A stretch of 64,000 nt of DNA. Source: an uncultured bacterium (GTDB lineage: Bacteria > Verrucomicrobiota > Kiritimatiellia > CAIKKV01 > CAITUY01). The stretch's first letter is position 1; each line of letters starts with the position of its first letter. This document shows positions 16,174 through 26,090 of this stretch, piece after piece. The notes under the pieces were generated by a model, which was not told where the DNA came from, searched no databases, and saw only the letters and a list, made by a program, of their open reading frames with translations. The translations under genes and the position numbers were made by a program. The stretch is from positions 1 to 64,000 of the forward strand of contig CAITUY010000165.1 in NCBI GenBank assembly GCA_903895695.1, written 5' to 3'.

Positions 16174-17490
16174 CTATCCTTCCGCCAGCCGCGTCACCAA
16201 CCGCCGGGCGAATTCGGGAATGCCGGGATCGCGGGCGCCCATGCAAAGCGCCACGTCGCCTTCGGCTACCTCGCCCAGCATCGCGGCCAGCAGCGCGTCG
16301 TAGTCTGGGACCCACTGCGCGACCACGCCCGCCGCCTGGAGCGTCGCGACCAGGCCATCCGAATCGGCCTGCCGTTGCACCGTGCCCCCGGCGTAGTAGA
16401 CCGGCAGCAGCCATAGCCGGTCCTGCGGCCGGCATACGCGCCCGAACATGGCGACCATGTCGTCGAACATCTGGGCCAAAGGCTTGAACCCGTGCGGACG
16501 CCACAGCCCGAGCACGCGCCGGTAGAACGGCGCAACCGCCTGCCACGCCGCCTCGATCTTGGCCGGGTTGTGGGCGTACTCGTCGATGACCGTCACGCCC
16601 CGGGCAACCCCGATATGTTCCAGCCGTCGCTGGATGCCGCGAAAACCGGCCAGCGCGCGGGCAATGGCGACCGGCTCATAGCCCATCCGCTCGCATAAGA
16701 CCGCGGTCTGCAACGCATTCTCGGCATTGTGCCGACCCAGGAGCGGAAGACGGAACTCGACTCCACGCCATGTGAACCGCGAACCCGCCGCACTGAGTTC
16801 GGGCTGCAGGGCCTGCCACGGCATGTCCGCGTCCCACCCCGCCACGCTCCCGCGCCGCACTTTGGCCCGGAAGGCCTCGAACAGCGCCCGCGTCTCGTCC
16901 ATCGCAAAATGATCCGCCGACTGGTTTGTCAGGATCGCCCAGTCCGGGTCGTAGCGCAGGCAGGAGCGGTCGCTCTCGTCCGCCTCAATAACAAACAGGC
17001 GCGACTTGCCCATGCGGACGTTGCCCACGCGTTCGTCGTCCGCCCAGTTCACCAACGCCCCGCCGTTCACAACCGTCGGGTCGGCGCCCAGTTGTTCGAG
17101 CGCCCACCCCATCATGCCGGTGACGGTCGTCTTACCGGAGGTACCTGTAATCGCGACCGTCTCCCGGCCGGCCGCCAGTTCGGCCAGCATTTCGGACCGA
17201 TGCCGCACGGGAACGCCATGGCGCGCGGCCGCCGCGATGTCGGGATTGTCGGGCTCAATGGCCGTGCTCACGATGACGGCCGTGGTCGCGGCCGTCACGC
17301 CGCTGCCGTCCTGCGGCTTGAAAACGATGCCGGCGCGTTTGAGCTTGCGGATCACAGCCAGATCCTGCCCCTGGTCGGCATAGCGATCGGAGCCGCTGAC
17401 CGCGTGGCCGTTGCCGCGCAGGGCTTGCGCGACCCCGTTCATGCCCACGCCCGCCACGCCCACCAAATGATAAGACCCGGGCGCGCTCAT
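16174..17490 (-). CDS. Mur ligase family protein (MurC/Mpl-like)
   Basis: The 438-residue protein starts at ATG 17490 ([20 protein letters not shown]). It shows the three Mur-ligase domains: an N-terminal Rossmann-like UDP-binding part (VGVAGVGMNGVAQAL, VSGSD), a central ATPase with P-loop AITGTSGKTTVTGMM, IEADESDRSCLRYDPDWAILTN and LGRHNAENAL, and a C-terminal domain beginning VIDEYAHNPAKIEAAW. MurC adds L-Ala to UDP-MurNAc; Mpl recycles the tripeptide. Which is meant is unclear: the gene is not in a division cluster and the UDP-MurNAc part looks simplified. It is the last gene of a lemA-DUF2207 operon, its ATG sharing one base with the preceding TGA. The longer open frame to 18117 is rejected because it runs through DUF2207. 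Confidence 0.85.
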   Translation of the reverse strand: MSAPGSYHLVGVAGVGMNGVAQALRGNGHAVSGSDRYADQGQDLAVIRKLKRAGIVFKPQDGSGVTAATTAVIVSTAIEPDNPDIAAAARHGVPVRHRSEMLAELAAGRETVAITGTSGKTTVTGMMGWALEQLGADPTVVNGGALVNWADDERVGNVRMGKSRLFVIEADESDRSCLRYDPDWAILTNQSADHFAMDETRALFEAFRAKVRRGSVAGWDADMPWQALQPELSAAGSRFTWRGVEFRLPLLGRHNAENALQTAVLCERMGYEPVAIARALAGFRGIQRRLEHIGVARGVTVIDEYAHNPAKIEAAWQAVAPFYRRVLGLWRPHGFKPLAQMFDDMVAMFGRVCRPQDRLWLLPVYYAGGTVQRQADSDGLVATLQAAGVVAQWVPDYDALLAAMLGEVAEGDVALCMGARDPGIPEFARRLVTRLAEG

Positions 17491-19394
17491 CACCAACCTC
17501 CGCCTCCACCACCGCCACCACCACCGCCCGAGGACCCGCCGCCGCCACCACCCGAACTGGAGCCAGGCGCGGTGGACGCCGACGAAATGGCCGATGATAG
17601 CGACGACCCGAGCGAGCCAGCAAAAGCAGCCACGCCCAAGGAACTCCAGGCCGTGCCCGAATACCACTTTGGCGAGTAACCGCCCGCGTTTCGTCCCGCT
17701 ATGGCCAGCACGTCCGCAAACTTCTCCGCCCACTGCTGCTCGACATCCAACGCCAAAGCGTAGGGCAGGAACATCTCGAACAATTGCGGCGTGTGCGCCG
17801 GCGGATTCTCCAGGTTGAGCCGCTCTTTTTCGGCCACCGACAGATACATGCGAAATCCATCGATCTGGTCCAGAATCCGACGGCCGGCGGCGGTCGGCGC
17901 CTTGAGCAGGTGATAGAAGACGCCGTTCATGGCCGCTCCGAAAACGAACAGCACCGGCACCCAGACCGAGGTGGCAGACGTAAACGCCCACAACCCAAAG
18001 CACTCCCCGGCCACAAAAGGGATCGCAAAAACCGAGGCAAACAGTCCTTGAAACCAGTGGCCGCTCCGCCACAACCCGAAAGCGTGCGACACCAGGGCTG
18101 TGACCCCTGCCGTCCAAATGCTAAGCCAAACCAGCATGAAGAGGGCGACGGGCAACTGCCGGGCACCGATTAGTGAAAGAGCCACCGGCACGACTGAAAA
18201 CATCAGGCCTGGCAGCCAGTAGCCCATGTTTTTGACGAAGTAAGTCTTCTCCAGAAACAGCGCGAGTTTGCCGCGCATGGCCTTCCGACTCCCGCTCACA
18301 ATCTCGTGATTCGTGTCCTTCAGCGCGCACTCCATCCGTGCCCCGAGCATCTTCGAGAACAGCGCCTGCTCATCGACCGTGAGATTGGGCGCGGCCAGAT
18401 CCTTCCGGCGGACCACATATTCGCCCCCGGACTCCCCGAGTGTAACCGCGCCCTTGACGGCAAGATCGATCAATGCCGCCGCATAGGCCTTATTGTCGAA
18501 CCCCATGCGCACCAGATAGCGCACGGCGGCGGGCGAAAATCCTTTGGGCGGCCCGTAGAGTGGGACGATGGTGCCCGCCCGGGGATCCTTGCCCACCGCC
18601 GCCCAGACGATCATGTAGTAGACCAAAACCAGCAGTAAACCGGCCACAGCGGCCACAAGCCCGGGGTTGTCGCGGACCATGCCCATCCACTCATCGCGAG
18701 GGACAGGCGCGGCGACGGCGCCTTTCGGCCACCCCACGACGACGGTCATCCCTTCGCCCCGCACCAAGACCCGACTGGCCGAAAACGTCACGGCCTCAGT
18801 CCCGCCTCCCGCGATCGTATAGTCGCGGCCCCGGCTTCCCGCCGGGCCGGTATAAGCTTCCTGCGACGAGGCGCGGACACCCGCGGGCAGCACCACGGTC
18901 GCCGTGGCCTGGTCGATCGGGAACGCCCAGTCGTTTCCCGTGGCATTCCAGTAGAGTTCGTCACGGTCCTGAAAGAAACCCAGTTGGCGGTCGGTCCGGT
19001 AGACGAGCTCGTAGGTATGCTCGCCGGGCGGGAGCCTGGCGTCCGCTGCGCCGATGTACACGCGCTTCCCATTCTCCCGGTTCTCCAGCCGGAACGGCAC
19101 CGCCTGTCCGTCCTGGCGCACGGTCGACACCTCGAATCCCGTCTTCCGGGTCAAGCCCCACGCGCCGCGGTAGAGCTGCGGAAAATCGCGGTAGATGCCG
19201 TGCTTGATCTGCTCTCCTTCCGCCCGGACCCGCAAGGCTTCGGTGACCGTCATCGAGGCATCCGCATGAACGACGGTGCGGCTGTCGAAACTTAGGATCC
19301 GTTCGTCGGCGGCAGCCTTCACGCCCAGTCCCACCACGGCCAGCATGAGAACGGCCGGCACCACACCCCGTCTGAACCCGAGTCGATCGCTCAT
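17490..19394 (-). CDS. DUF2207 predicted membrane protein
   Basis: The 634-residue protein has a signal peptide ([24 protein letters not shown]). An extracytoplasmic DUF2207 domain follows ([48 protein letters not shown]). A membrane helix lies at about residues 243-265, a cytoplasmic part has [13 protein letters not shown], and further helices lie at ~390-480. The C-terminus is a Ser/Gly tail ending in long Gly runs and GW, typical of DUF2207 proteins. DUF2207 and LemA genes are often paired; the function is thought to concern the envelope but is not established. It overlaps lemA by 4 bp (ATGA). Confidence 0.85.
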   Translation of the reverse strand: MSDRLGFRRGVVPAVLMLAVVGLGVKAAADERILSFDSRTVVHADASMTVTEALRVRAEGEQIKHGIYRDFPQLYRGAWGLTRKTGFEVSTVRQDGQAVPFRLENRENGKRVYIGAADARLPPGEHTYELVYRTDRQLGFFQDRDELYWNATGNDWAFPIDQATATVVLPAGVRASSQEAYTGPAGSRGRDYTIAGGGTEAVTFSASRVLVRGEGMTVVVGWPKGAVAAPVPRDEWMGMVRDNPGLVAAVAGLLLVLVYYMIVWAAVGKDPRAGTIVPLYGPPKGFSPAAVRYLVRMGFDNKAYAAALIDLAVKGAVTLGESGGEYVVRRKDLAAPNLTVDEQALFSKMLGARMECALKDTNHEIVSGSRKAMRGKLALFLEKTYFVKNMGYWLPGLMFSVVPVALSLIGARQLPVALFMLVWLSIWTAGVTALVSHAFGLWRSGHWFQGLFASVFAIPFVAGECFGLWAFTSATSVWVPVLFVFGAAMNGVFYHLLKAPTAAGRRILDQIDGFRMYLSVAEKERLNLENPPAHTPQLFEMFLPYALALDVEQQWAEKFADVLAIAGRNAGGYSPKWYSGTAWSSLGVAAFAGSLGSSLSSAISSASTAPGSSSGGGGGGSSGGGGGGGGGGGW

Positions 19395-19948
19395 AGCTTC
19401 ACCTCCGGCGCCTGCCGCTCCAAGGCGGCCTCGACTTCGAAAAAGACCTTGGATTGGAACCCGAACGCAGCGGCCACGAGCCGGCTGGGAAACGACTCCA
19501 CCAGGGTATTGTAATCTCGCACTGCGCCGTTGTAGTACCGGCGCGCGAATTGAAGCTGATCCTCAGTTTCCACGAGCGCCGCGCTCAACGTCTGGAACTC
19601 CTGGCTGGCCTTCAGTTCCGGATACGCCTCGGCGACGGCGAACACGGTGCGGAACTGACGGGCCAGCCCGGTCTCGGCCGCACCCGTCGCGGTCACGCCC
19701 TGCGCCGCTTCGGCCTGCGAGCGGGCCTGCGCGATATTTTCGAACAGCGTGCGCTCGTGCTCGCGATATCCTTTCACGCACTCCACCAGGCGCGGGACCA
19801 GATCGTGCCGGCGTTTAAGCTGAACGTCGATGCCGCTCCACGCCTCGCGGAGCAGATTGGCCTGACGGATAAAACGATTGAACGCGCCGGCGACCCAAAG
19901 TACCAGTGCTGCCGCGACTCCGACTCCTGCCCATACCATGACCGGCAT
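19391..19948 (-). CDS. lemA: LemA family protein
   Basis: The 185-residue protein has one N-terminal membrane helix ([20 protein letters not shown]). The LemA helical domain follows: the family signature is '[25 protein letters not shown]...', then [31 protein letters not shown] and [15 protein letters not shown]-rich Shine-Dalgarno lies just before ATG 19948. It is the first gene of the lemA-DUF2207-Mur-ligase operon. LemA proteins are membrane anchored with an outward-facing helical bundle; their role is unknown. Confidence 0.92.
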   Translation of the reverse strand: MPVMVWAGVGVAAALVLWVAGAFNRFIRQANLLREAWSGIDVQLKRRHDLVPRLVECVKGYREHERTLFENIAQARSQAEAAQGVTATGAAETGLARQFRTVFAVAEAYPELKASQEFQTLSAALVETEDQLQFARRYYNGAVRDYNTLVESFPSRLVAAAFGFQSKVFFEVEAALERQAPEVKL

Positions 19949-20250
19949 ATCGTCCCCCCCGCCAATGCGTTCCTAAAAAGCAACTGGCGCGCAACCATGT
20001 CATGATGCCGGGCAACAATCAAGGCCGGCCCGCTGGACAACTCTCCGCCGCACGGCACTCGGCTCTCCCGAGGCCTGCGGTAAGGGATTTGGCCGGCCAA
20101 TCTACAACTTGCCCTGATGACAGAAGCCATGGTGTCCAGTACAACTACGTTGCGAATGGGAGGCATGGCGCGGCGTCGCTGCTTCCGTGTTGACCCATGT
20201 AGCCGCTGGCCGTACAGTAAAGGTGGAGAGCGGGAAAAGGAGAACAAGCC
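19949..20250. other. Divergent intergenic region between lemA and tatA
   Basis: About 300 bp without a gene. It must hold the promoters of the lemA operon (minus) and tatA (plus). An AAGGAG Shine-Dalgarno sits 8 nt before the tatA ATG. No clear promoter, repeat or structured RNA was recognised. Confidence 0.4.
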
Positions 20251-20538
20251 ATGTTACCGATGCTTGCAATGTTGAGCGAGTGGCACATCATACTTGCGCT
20301 CATTATCGTGTTCTTGCTTTTCGGCGGCAGGAAACTGCCGGAACTCGCGCGCGGCGTCGGCGAGGCGATCAAGGAATTCAAGAAGAGCCAGCGCGATATC
20401 GCGTCCGACGACGCGCACCGGCAGGTCGCTGCCACGCCGCCTACCCCGCCGGCCCCGGCGACGCCGTCAGCAATGGCGCCGACACAACCCGCAGCACCTG
20501 GCACGCCCCAGCCGCCGGCCGATTCGAAGCCGGGCTGA
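20251..20538 (+). CDS. tatA: Twin-arginine translocase subunit TatA/TatE
   Basis: The 95-residue protein has a short N-terminal membrane helix (WHIILALIIVFLLFGGRKLP), the FG hinge, and an amphipathic helix (ELARGVGEAIKEFKKSQ), which is the canonical TatA layout. The C-terminus is a Pro/Ala-rich tail. AAGGAG lies 8 nt before the ATG. TatA oligomers form the pore that passes folded proteins across the membrane. It is followed 13 bp later by tatC. A hydrogenase small subunit with a clear Tat signal lies at 28220-29131. Confidence 0.93.
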   Translation: MLPMLAMLSEWHIILALIIVFLLFGGRKLPELARGVGEAIKEFKKSQRDIASDDAHRQVAATPPTPPAPATPSAMAPTQPAAPGTPQPPADSKPG

Positions 20539-20551
20539 CGCGGGCTCCTGA

Positions 20552-21433
20552 GTGACGCAAGCCGTGCTCCGGTGGCTCCCCAGCTTGGTCGATTGGTTTG
20601 CCAAGTTGCCGCCGTCCGCGGCGGCCGCGCCGGCCGAGCCCAAAGCAGCGATCCCTCCCGTCGGTGACACCGGGCCTGACGACGGCGCAACGAAGCCGCT
20701 CGTCGAGCACCTCGAGGATCTTCGCGGGATGCTCATCCGCATCGCCGCGGCCTTGTTCGTCGGCTTCAACGTCTGCCTGATATTCGCCAACCGCATTCTC
20801 GCCTATCTTGAAGCGCCGCTCTATCGGGTTGTCCCAAACCCGGAGAATTGTCTCCAGAGCCTCAACGTGACCGACTCCTTTGTCCTGGCCGTGCAACTGG
20901 CACTCTACGGCGGCCTGATCCTGACCATGCCCCTGATCATCTATTTCATCGCCGACTTCATCCTGCCGGCGCTCCGCCCCAAGGAACGGACCGCCATCAT
21001 CCCCTCGTTCATCATTGGCGCGATCCTGTTCGTCGGGGGGGCCGCCGCCTGCTACTACGCAATGATTCCGCAAACCCTGAAAGCCTTCGTCAAGTACAGC
21101 GTGTGGCTGGGCATCAAACCGCAATGGACCGTGTCGAGCTACATCGGGTTCGTCACCCAGTTCATGCTCGCGGTGGGTATCACGTTTGAAGTGCCGCTGG
21201 TGATCCTGATCCTCGTGCGCCTGGGGGTTCTCCAGGCCGCCACCGTGGCCAGGAGCCGGCGGATCATGATGGCCGTGGCCGTCGTGCTGGCCGCCGTCCT
21301 GGCCCCGCCCGACCCGCTGTCGATGCTCATCATGGCGATCCCCCTGGTCGTCATGTTCGAGATCACCATCTGGCTCGCCAAGCTGGTCGAGAGCCGGGCG
21401 CGCAAAGCCCGGGCGGCGTCCCGGGCTGGATAG
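20552..21433 (+). CDS. tatC: Sec-independent translocase subunit TatC
   Basis: The 293-residue protein starts at GTG 20552. After ~50 Ala/Pro-rich residues comes the TatC hallmark PLVEHLEDLRGMLIRI, the receptor site for twin-arginine signals. Six membrane helices follow, including LALYGGLILTMPLIIYFIADFILPAL, FVTQFMLAVGITFEVPLVILILV and the typical APPDPLSMLIMAIPLVVMFE. The N-terminal extension is longer than in most TatC proteins and could mean that the real start is internal, although no ATG lies between. It forms a two-gene operon with tatA and converges with the large repeat protein. Confidence 0.93.
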   Translation: MTQAVLRWLPSLVDWFAKLPPSAAAAPAEPKAAIPPVGDTGPDDGATKPLVEHLEDLRGMLIRIAAALFVGFNVCLIFANRILAYLEAPLYRVVPNPENCLQSLNVTDSFVLAVQLALYGGLILTMPLIIYFIADFILPALRPKERTAIIPSFIIGAILFVGGAAACYYAMIPQTLKAFVKYSVWLGIKPQWTVSSYIGFVTQFMLAVGITFEVPLVILILVRLGVLQAATVARSRRIMMAVAVVLAAVLAPPDPLSMLIMAIPLVVMFEITIWLAKLVESRARKARAASRAG

Positions 21434-21449
21434 GCGACCTTCCGCGGAA

Positions 21450-24400
21450 CTACTGGACGCCCACCATGTAGAAAGCCCCGGTCGCCGTCACGGTGTCGGT
21501 GTACGAGTTGACCGGCGGCGCGGCCGGGATTCCAATCTGCACGGGCGTCCACCCCGCCAACAGGTCGACGCTGCGGTAGAGCGTATAGGACTTGCCCGCC
21601 TCGCTATTCCACCGGACGACATACTGCGCGGCGGCGCCGGCCTGGCTTTCCCCCGTGCCGCCGGTCGGCGGCGTGACCGACAAGGCCAACGCGAAGACGG
21701 AATGCGGATCGATGGGAGATGTCCCTGCCAGATATTCTTGCAGGTTGGACAGCCCATCCCCGTCGAAGTCGTCGTTCGGCTGCACGTCGGCCAGCGTCCG
21801 GATCGCACCATTGGCCGCAATGGAAGCATCCACGATCTGCTGCTTCCAGGCATCCGGCACCTGGGCCCACAAGGTACCGACGTCGTTGGCCACGCTCGGA
21901 TCCGTGACTTCCGTTCCCTGCTGGCCTCCGCCCACGTTCAGAATCGCTACGCCCGCGTCTTCCTGGGCGGCCAAGGCATACTGTCCGAATGCAGCGGTCC
22001 TCATTGCGTTGACCAGCGGCCCCACGTTCGTGAGCGCCACAGGCGTCAACGGCGCGCTCACTCCCGTGGCGGTCAGACCGCCCGGGGCGACCACCGTGAC
22101 GTTCGACCCGGCCACGGAAAGGCCAAAGGCAGGCGCTGTGAAGGAACTCACCAGCGCCGGGGCCGCCGGCCTGGCGAGGTCGACGATCTGCCAACCGGTC
22201 TTGCCTTCGCCGACGTAGGCCGTCGCACCGGACAGCCGCACGGCGAGGGCCGGGCCCGGCGTGGCGAAGCGGCCGATATAGGCCAGTTGGGAACGCCCGG
22301 CGATGTTGAGAACCAGGAGACCGGACCCGCCGGAGGCAACGGCGGCCAGCGGTCCGGAAACGGCCAGGTCGAAAGCGTACCCGGGCACCGCGTAGCTGGC
22401 CGTCAGCACGGGTTTCGCCGGATCCGTCACGTCGAGTCGCTGGATCCGATGCCCGTCCGTGATCAGGGCGGTTGAACCGCTGACCGCCACGCGCCTCAGC
22501 GGCCCCATCCCCGCGCCGGCATACGACCCCCTGAATACGGTCAGGGCAGGCGTCGAGACGTCCACGATCGTCAAGCCGTACTGGCCGTCGGCGATGTAGG
22601 CGAGCGGTCCCGATACGGCCACGTTGCGCGCATTGCCGGACATTCCACAAACACCAAGCAACACGGGCAGCGCGGGATTGGTCACGCTGTAGATGTCGAC
22701 GCCGCCCTCGCCCGCCGCCACGTAGGCGCGTCTGCCGAGGACGGTAACGTCCACGGCCCTATGGCCGGTGAGATAACCCGCCCGGATGACCGGCGAAATC
22801 GGCACCGAGGCGTCGACGACACGGAACCCGCCGAAGCCGGACGCCACAAAGGCAAGCGGGTCAGCCACCGCAACCCCCACGGCCTCCCCGGGCATCGGTG
22901 CATCTGCCAGGAAGACGGGCACCGCGGGGGTAGCGACACTCACTATTTGCAAACCGGCGTTCCCGGCGGAGACATACGCGGTGTTGTCTGCCAGGGCGAT
23001 GGCCTTGCCGGGCCCGGCGAGGGCGAACGAGCCGACCGCTACAGGCGCGGTGGGCGTTGCCACGTTGACGGCGGTCAGCGTCCCGCTGTCGTCCACCACG
23101 TAAGCCATGGTGCCCGCCACGGCCACGTCGTTGGCAAAGCCGATCCGGCAGATCCCCTGCAGGCGGGGCGCGGAGCGGGTGCTGACATCGAAGACCTCAA
23201 GCCCGGCGTAGCGGTCGACGACGTACAGCGTGGTGCCGGCAGCCGCCAGTGCCTGGACCGGTCCCTCCGTCTTATATGCGCCTCGCAGCGCGGGTGTGAG
23301 CGGGCTGGAGATGCTCATGATCCGGAACCCGTAACCGCCCTCCGCGACATAGAGCGTGGAGCCAAGGACGCAGACGGCATTCGCGTTCCCGGTCGTCTTG
23401 TACGTGTTCCGGTGCACGGGCGCCGCCCGGTTCGAGAGATCCACGACGTGCACGCCCGCGTCTCCACTCGCCGTGTAGGCCGTGGTGCCCGCGACCGCAA
23501 TGCGGTTGACGATCCCGGGCAGGCGGACGCTGCCGACAACCGACGGCGCTCCGGAGGAAGGGTCGATGGTCAGCACGCTCAGGGCGGAGCCAAAGCCTGC
23601 GAGGACTGCGGTTGGTTGCACCGCTTGCGGCCGCGGCTGATCCTCGGTTTCGCCTTCGCGCACGGCTTGGTTCGTCTGCGCCGTCAAAACCGCCACGGCA
23701 CCGCAGTGCCCGCCGACGCTGCCCAAGGCATTGAGCGCGCTGAGCGTGAAGCCGGTGGTGCTGACCATCCCCGTCGTAGAGAGCGAGTTATTCGCTGTGT
23801 TGATTTCGCCTGCGACACTGGAGGCGCGTGCCGTCAGCGTGTGCGGTCCCAGCGCACTGCCGACCGTGTTCCAGCCAAAAATCAACTGGACGGAGGCCTG
23901 CGCGGCGAGATTCGATGCCTGGAGGGTCCCGATCGTCCTGCCCGCCGTCGCGTCACGCAAAGTGACGGAGAATGTTTCCGGGACATTGCCCAGGTTTGCG
24001 GCGGTCACGATCGTGTCAATGATGTCGCCCACCGTCGCATCACCCTGCACGTCCACGGCCGTCACGCCGATGTCATGTAGCACGGGGCGGACTGTTACAG
24101 TTGCCGTCAGGGTATTGTTGGCCGTATTCCCCTCGTTCGGCACGGGCCCGGCCACGGCCTTCAGCGAATAATTGCCCGGCACCAGGCCCACGGTGCTCCA
24201 GGGGATGACGATGCCGGCCGAGGCGCCGCCGGCCAGCAAGGCCGCGGCCGAACCCACCGATGCCGACTGGGTCACGTTGCTCAAGGTTACCGTGAAGGCC
24301 TCGGTCAGCGCCTGCAAATTCGTAATCGTCACCACCATCGGTACGGTCGTTTCGGGATCGACCGTCGGCGGGCCGAGTGCCGTGACCGCAATGTCGTGAG

Positions 24401-26084
24401 CCCCGGCCGCGAGCGGCGTGTAGGTCACGGACATCGCGGTGAAGCCGCCGCCGGCATCGAGCCTGTCGGGGTACGTCGCGTTGAAAGGCACCGGGCCTTT
24501 CACGAAACTGACGGCGTTGGACAGGTAGGGTCCCTGCCCGTTGTCGCTGGTGTATTCGGCGTAGAAGTAATAGACGCCGTCCGGCATGATCGCGTTGTTG
24601 ATGTCCCGGCAATTCCAGGTCACGGTCTCGGGGTAAGGTTGAGTCGTCAGCGTGGCGCTGGTGACGCCATCCACGTTGGTATAGGCCCCGCGGCTGGCGG
24701 CCCACTGCTGGAGGTAGCCGATGCGGATGCCGGCATGCCGGCTCAACGTCTTGACGAACCGGCCGGCGCCGTCCGTCACCCAGATTGCCGCCACGTGGTT
24801 GGGGTTGAAGACGCCGGCATAGTCCATTGTCGTAACGGAAAAGATCGCCATGCCGTCCGTCGCCGCGTTCGTGCCGGCGCCGGTGGTGACCACCGAAACC
24901 GCCGAATATGTGTTGTTGCCCATGTTGGTTTCGCCAGCCACGGTTGCAGCCACGGCCTGCAGGGCGTGACTACCCGTCGCAGTACCCGCCGTGTTCCACG
25001 GGAACACCGCGTTGGTTGTCGCCCCTGCGGCCAGGCCGGTCAGCGTGCGCGCGCCGATCGTCTGGGCAGCCGTCGCGTCGCTCAAAGTCAGGCCAAACGT
25101 CTCCGCGTAGTCACCCAGGTTGGCCACGGTCACAGTGATGTTGGTTGTCGCATTCGCGAGCACCAGGCCCGGCGCAGCCAGGGCGGTTACGGCCACGTCG
25201 TGAATTGGCGCACGCAGGGTCACGGTGTTCGTCATGACATTGTCGGCCACATTCACCTCCCCCGCAAGAGGACCGGCCATGGCGCTGAGCCGATAGGTGC
25301 CAATCGCCAGGCCGACGGTATTCCAGTTAAACGTCAGGGTCGTCGCAGCATTGCCCGCGAGGGCACTCACCTGCTGCGAGCCAATGAGCACGGGCGCCGC
25401 CGTCACGTTGCTCAGCGCCACGGAGAAGGTGGCGGCATTCGTCGTCAGGTTGGCGACCAGCACCTGCACCGTCGCGGTTGAACCGGCCAACGCGGAAAGC
25501 GTCGTCATGCCCGTGATCGCGATGTCGGCGCTCGACGCGGCCAGCGGCGCATAGGTCAGCGACATGGCCGAGAACCGTCCCCCGCCGATGCTGAAATCCG
25601 GATAGGTCGCGTTCACCGCGGCCGGCCCCTTGACGAAACTGACGGCGCTTGCCATGTACGGCCCGTTCCCGTCCGTCGACGCATACTCCGCGCGCACATA
25701 ATAGGTGCCGTCGGGCACGACCAGGTTGTTCGTGCCGCGGCAGTGCCAGGTCAGGGTCCATGTTTTGGTGCCGCTGACCGTCGCGCTCGTGATGCCGTCC
25801 ACACCCGTGAACCCGCCTCGCTGGGCATACCACTGCGTCAGGTCGCTGGTATTGCCGCCCTGGTACTTCAGGATGGTTTGAATGAAGTGCCCGGCACTGT
25901 CCTCGATCCAAACGGCATCGATGTGCGCCGAGCCGTAGGTGGCGCCGGTGACGGGCGTGTTCAGGGTCACCGTGAAAGTGGCGAGGCCGTCCGTGTTGGC
26001 CGCCGGGCTGATCCCCGGCACAAGCGACGCGACGAGAGCCAGGAACAATGCCGGAACAAGAAGCCGAAGACGCTTGCTGATCAT
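21450..26084 (-). CDS. Large secreted CARDB / LVIVD-repeat protein
   Basis: The 1544-residue protein has a signal peptide (KRLRLLVPALFLALVASLVPG). Two ~120-residue modules of DUF2271/FlgD-like type follow, near residues 30-155 and 410-545. Each has an 'AVWI.D..G.F..T' start, a 'W.C(R)..N...PDG.YY..AEY' middle and a VSFVKGP end. CARDB-like beta domains lie at ~190-400 and ~560-775 (HDIAVTAL..., HDIGVTAV...). About 600 residues of LVIVD-type beta-propeller repeats then follow (for example GVHVVDLSNRAAPV). Near the C-terminus is a calcium-binding-like segment, FDGDGLSNLQEYLAGTSP. It is probably an exported surface or adhesion protein. It is convergent with tatC and 6 bp from the hydrogenase protease gene. 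Confidence 0.8.
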   Translation of the reverse strand: MISKRLRLLVPALFLALVASLVPGISPAANTDGLATFTVTLNTPVTGATYGSAHIDAVWIEDSAGHFIQTILKYQGGNTSDLTQWYAQRGGFTGVDGITSATVSGTKTWTLTWHCRGTNNLVVPDGTYYVRAEYASTDGNGPYMASAVSFVKGPAAVNATYPDFSIGGGRFSAMSLTYAPLAASSADIAITGMTTLSALAGSTATVQVLVANLTTNAATFSVALSNVTAAPVLIGSQQVSALAGNAATTLTFNWNTVGLAIGTYRLSAMAGPLAGEVNVADNVMTNTVTLRAPIHDVAVTALAAPGLVLANATTNITVTVANLGDYAETFGLTLSDATAAQTIGARTLTGLAAGATTNAVFPWNTAGTATGSHALQAVAATVAGETNMGNNTYSAVSVVTTGAGTNAATDGMAIFSVTTMDYAGVFNPNHVAAIWVTDGAGRFVKTLSRHAGIRIGYLQQWAASRGAYTNVDGVTSATLTTQPYPETVTWNCRDINNAIMPDGVYYFYAEYTSDNGQGPYLSNAVSFVKGPVPFNATYPDRLDAGGGFTAMSVTYTPLAAGAHDIAVTALGPPTVDPETTVPMVVTITNLQALTEAFTVTLSNVTQSASVGSAAALLAGGASAGIVIPWSTVGLVPGNYSLKAVAGPVPNEGNTANNTLTATVTVRPVLHDIGVTAVDVQGDATVGDIIDTIVTAANLGNVPETFSVTLRDATAGRTIGTLQASNLAAQASVQLIFGWNTVGSALGPHTLTARASSVAGEINTANNSLSTTGMVSTTGFTLSALNALGSVGGHCGAVAVLTAQTNQAVREGETEDQPRPQAVQPTAVLAGFGSALSVLTIDPSSGAPSVVGSVRLPGIVNRIAVAGTTAYTASGDAGVHVVDLSNRAAPVHRNTYKTTGNANAVCVLGSTLYVAEGGYGFRIMSISSPLTPALRGAYKTEGPVQALAAAGTTLYVVDRYAGLEVFDVSTRSAPRLQGICRIGFANDVAVAGTMAYVVDDSGTLTAVNVATPTAPVAVGSFALAGPGKAIALADNTAYVSAGNAGLQIVSVATPAVPVFLADAPMPGEAVGVAVADPLAFVASGFGGFRVVDASVPISPVIRAGYLTGHRAVDVTVLGRRAYVAAGEGGVDIYSVTNPALPVLLGVCGMSGNARNVAVSGPLAYIADGQYGLTIVDVSTPALTVFRGSYAGAGMGPLRRVAVSGSTALITDGHRIQRLDVTDPAKPVLTASYAVPGYAFDLAVSGPLAAVASGGSGLLVLNIAGRSQLAYIGRFATPGPALAVRLSGATAYVGEGKTGWQIVDLARPAAPALVSSFTAPAFGLSVAGSNVTVVAPGGLTATGVSAPLTPVALTNVGPLVNAMRTAAFGQYALAAQEDAGVAILNVGGGQQGTEVTDPSVANDVGTLWAQVPDAWKQQIVDASIAANGAIRTLADVQPNDDFDGDGLSNLQEYLAGTSPIDPHSVFALALSVTPPTGGTGESQAGAAAQYVVRWNSEAGKSYTLYRSVDLLAGWTPVQIGIPAAPPVNSYTDTVTATGAFYMVGVQ

Positions 26085-26090
26085 GGTTGT

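Noticed and set aside
17491-18117. Extension of the Mur-ligase frame upstream
   Set aside because: It overlaps the well-supported DUF2207 gene; the Rossmann start is at ATG 17490.
22761-24080. 439-codon plus-strand frame opposite the CARDB/LVIVD gene
   Set aside because: Shadow of the repeat protein, low complexity and without domain.
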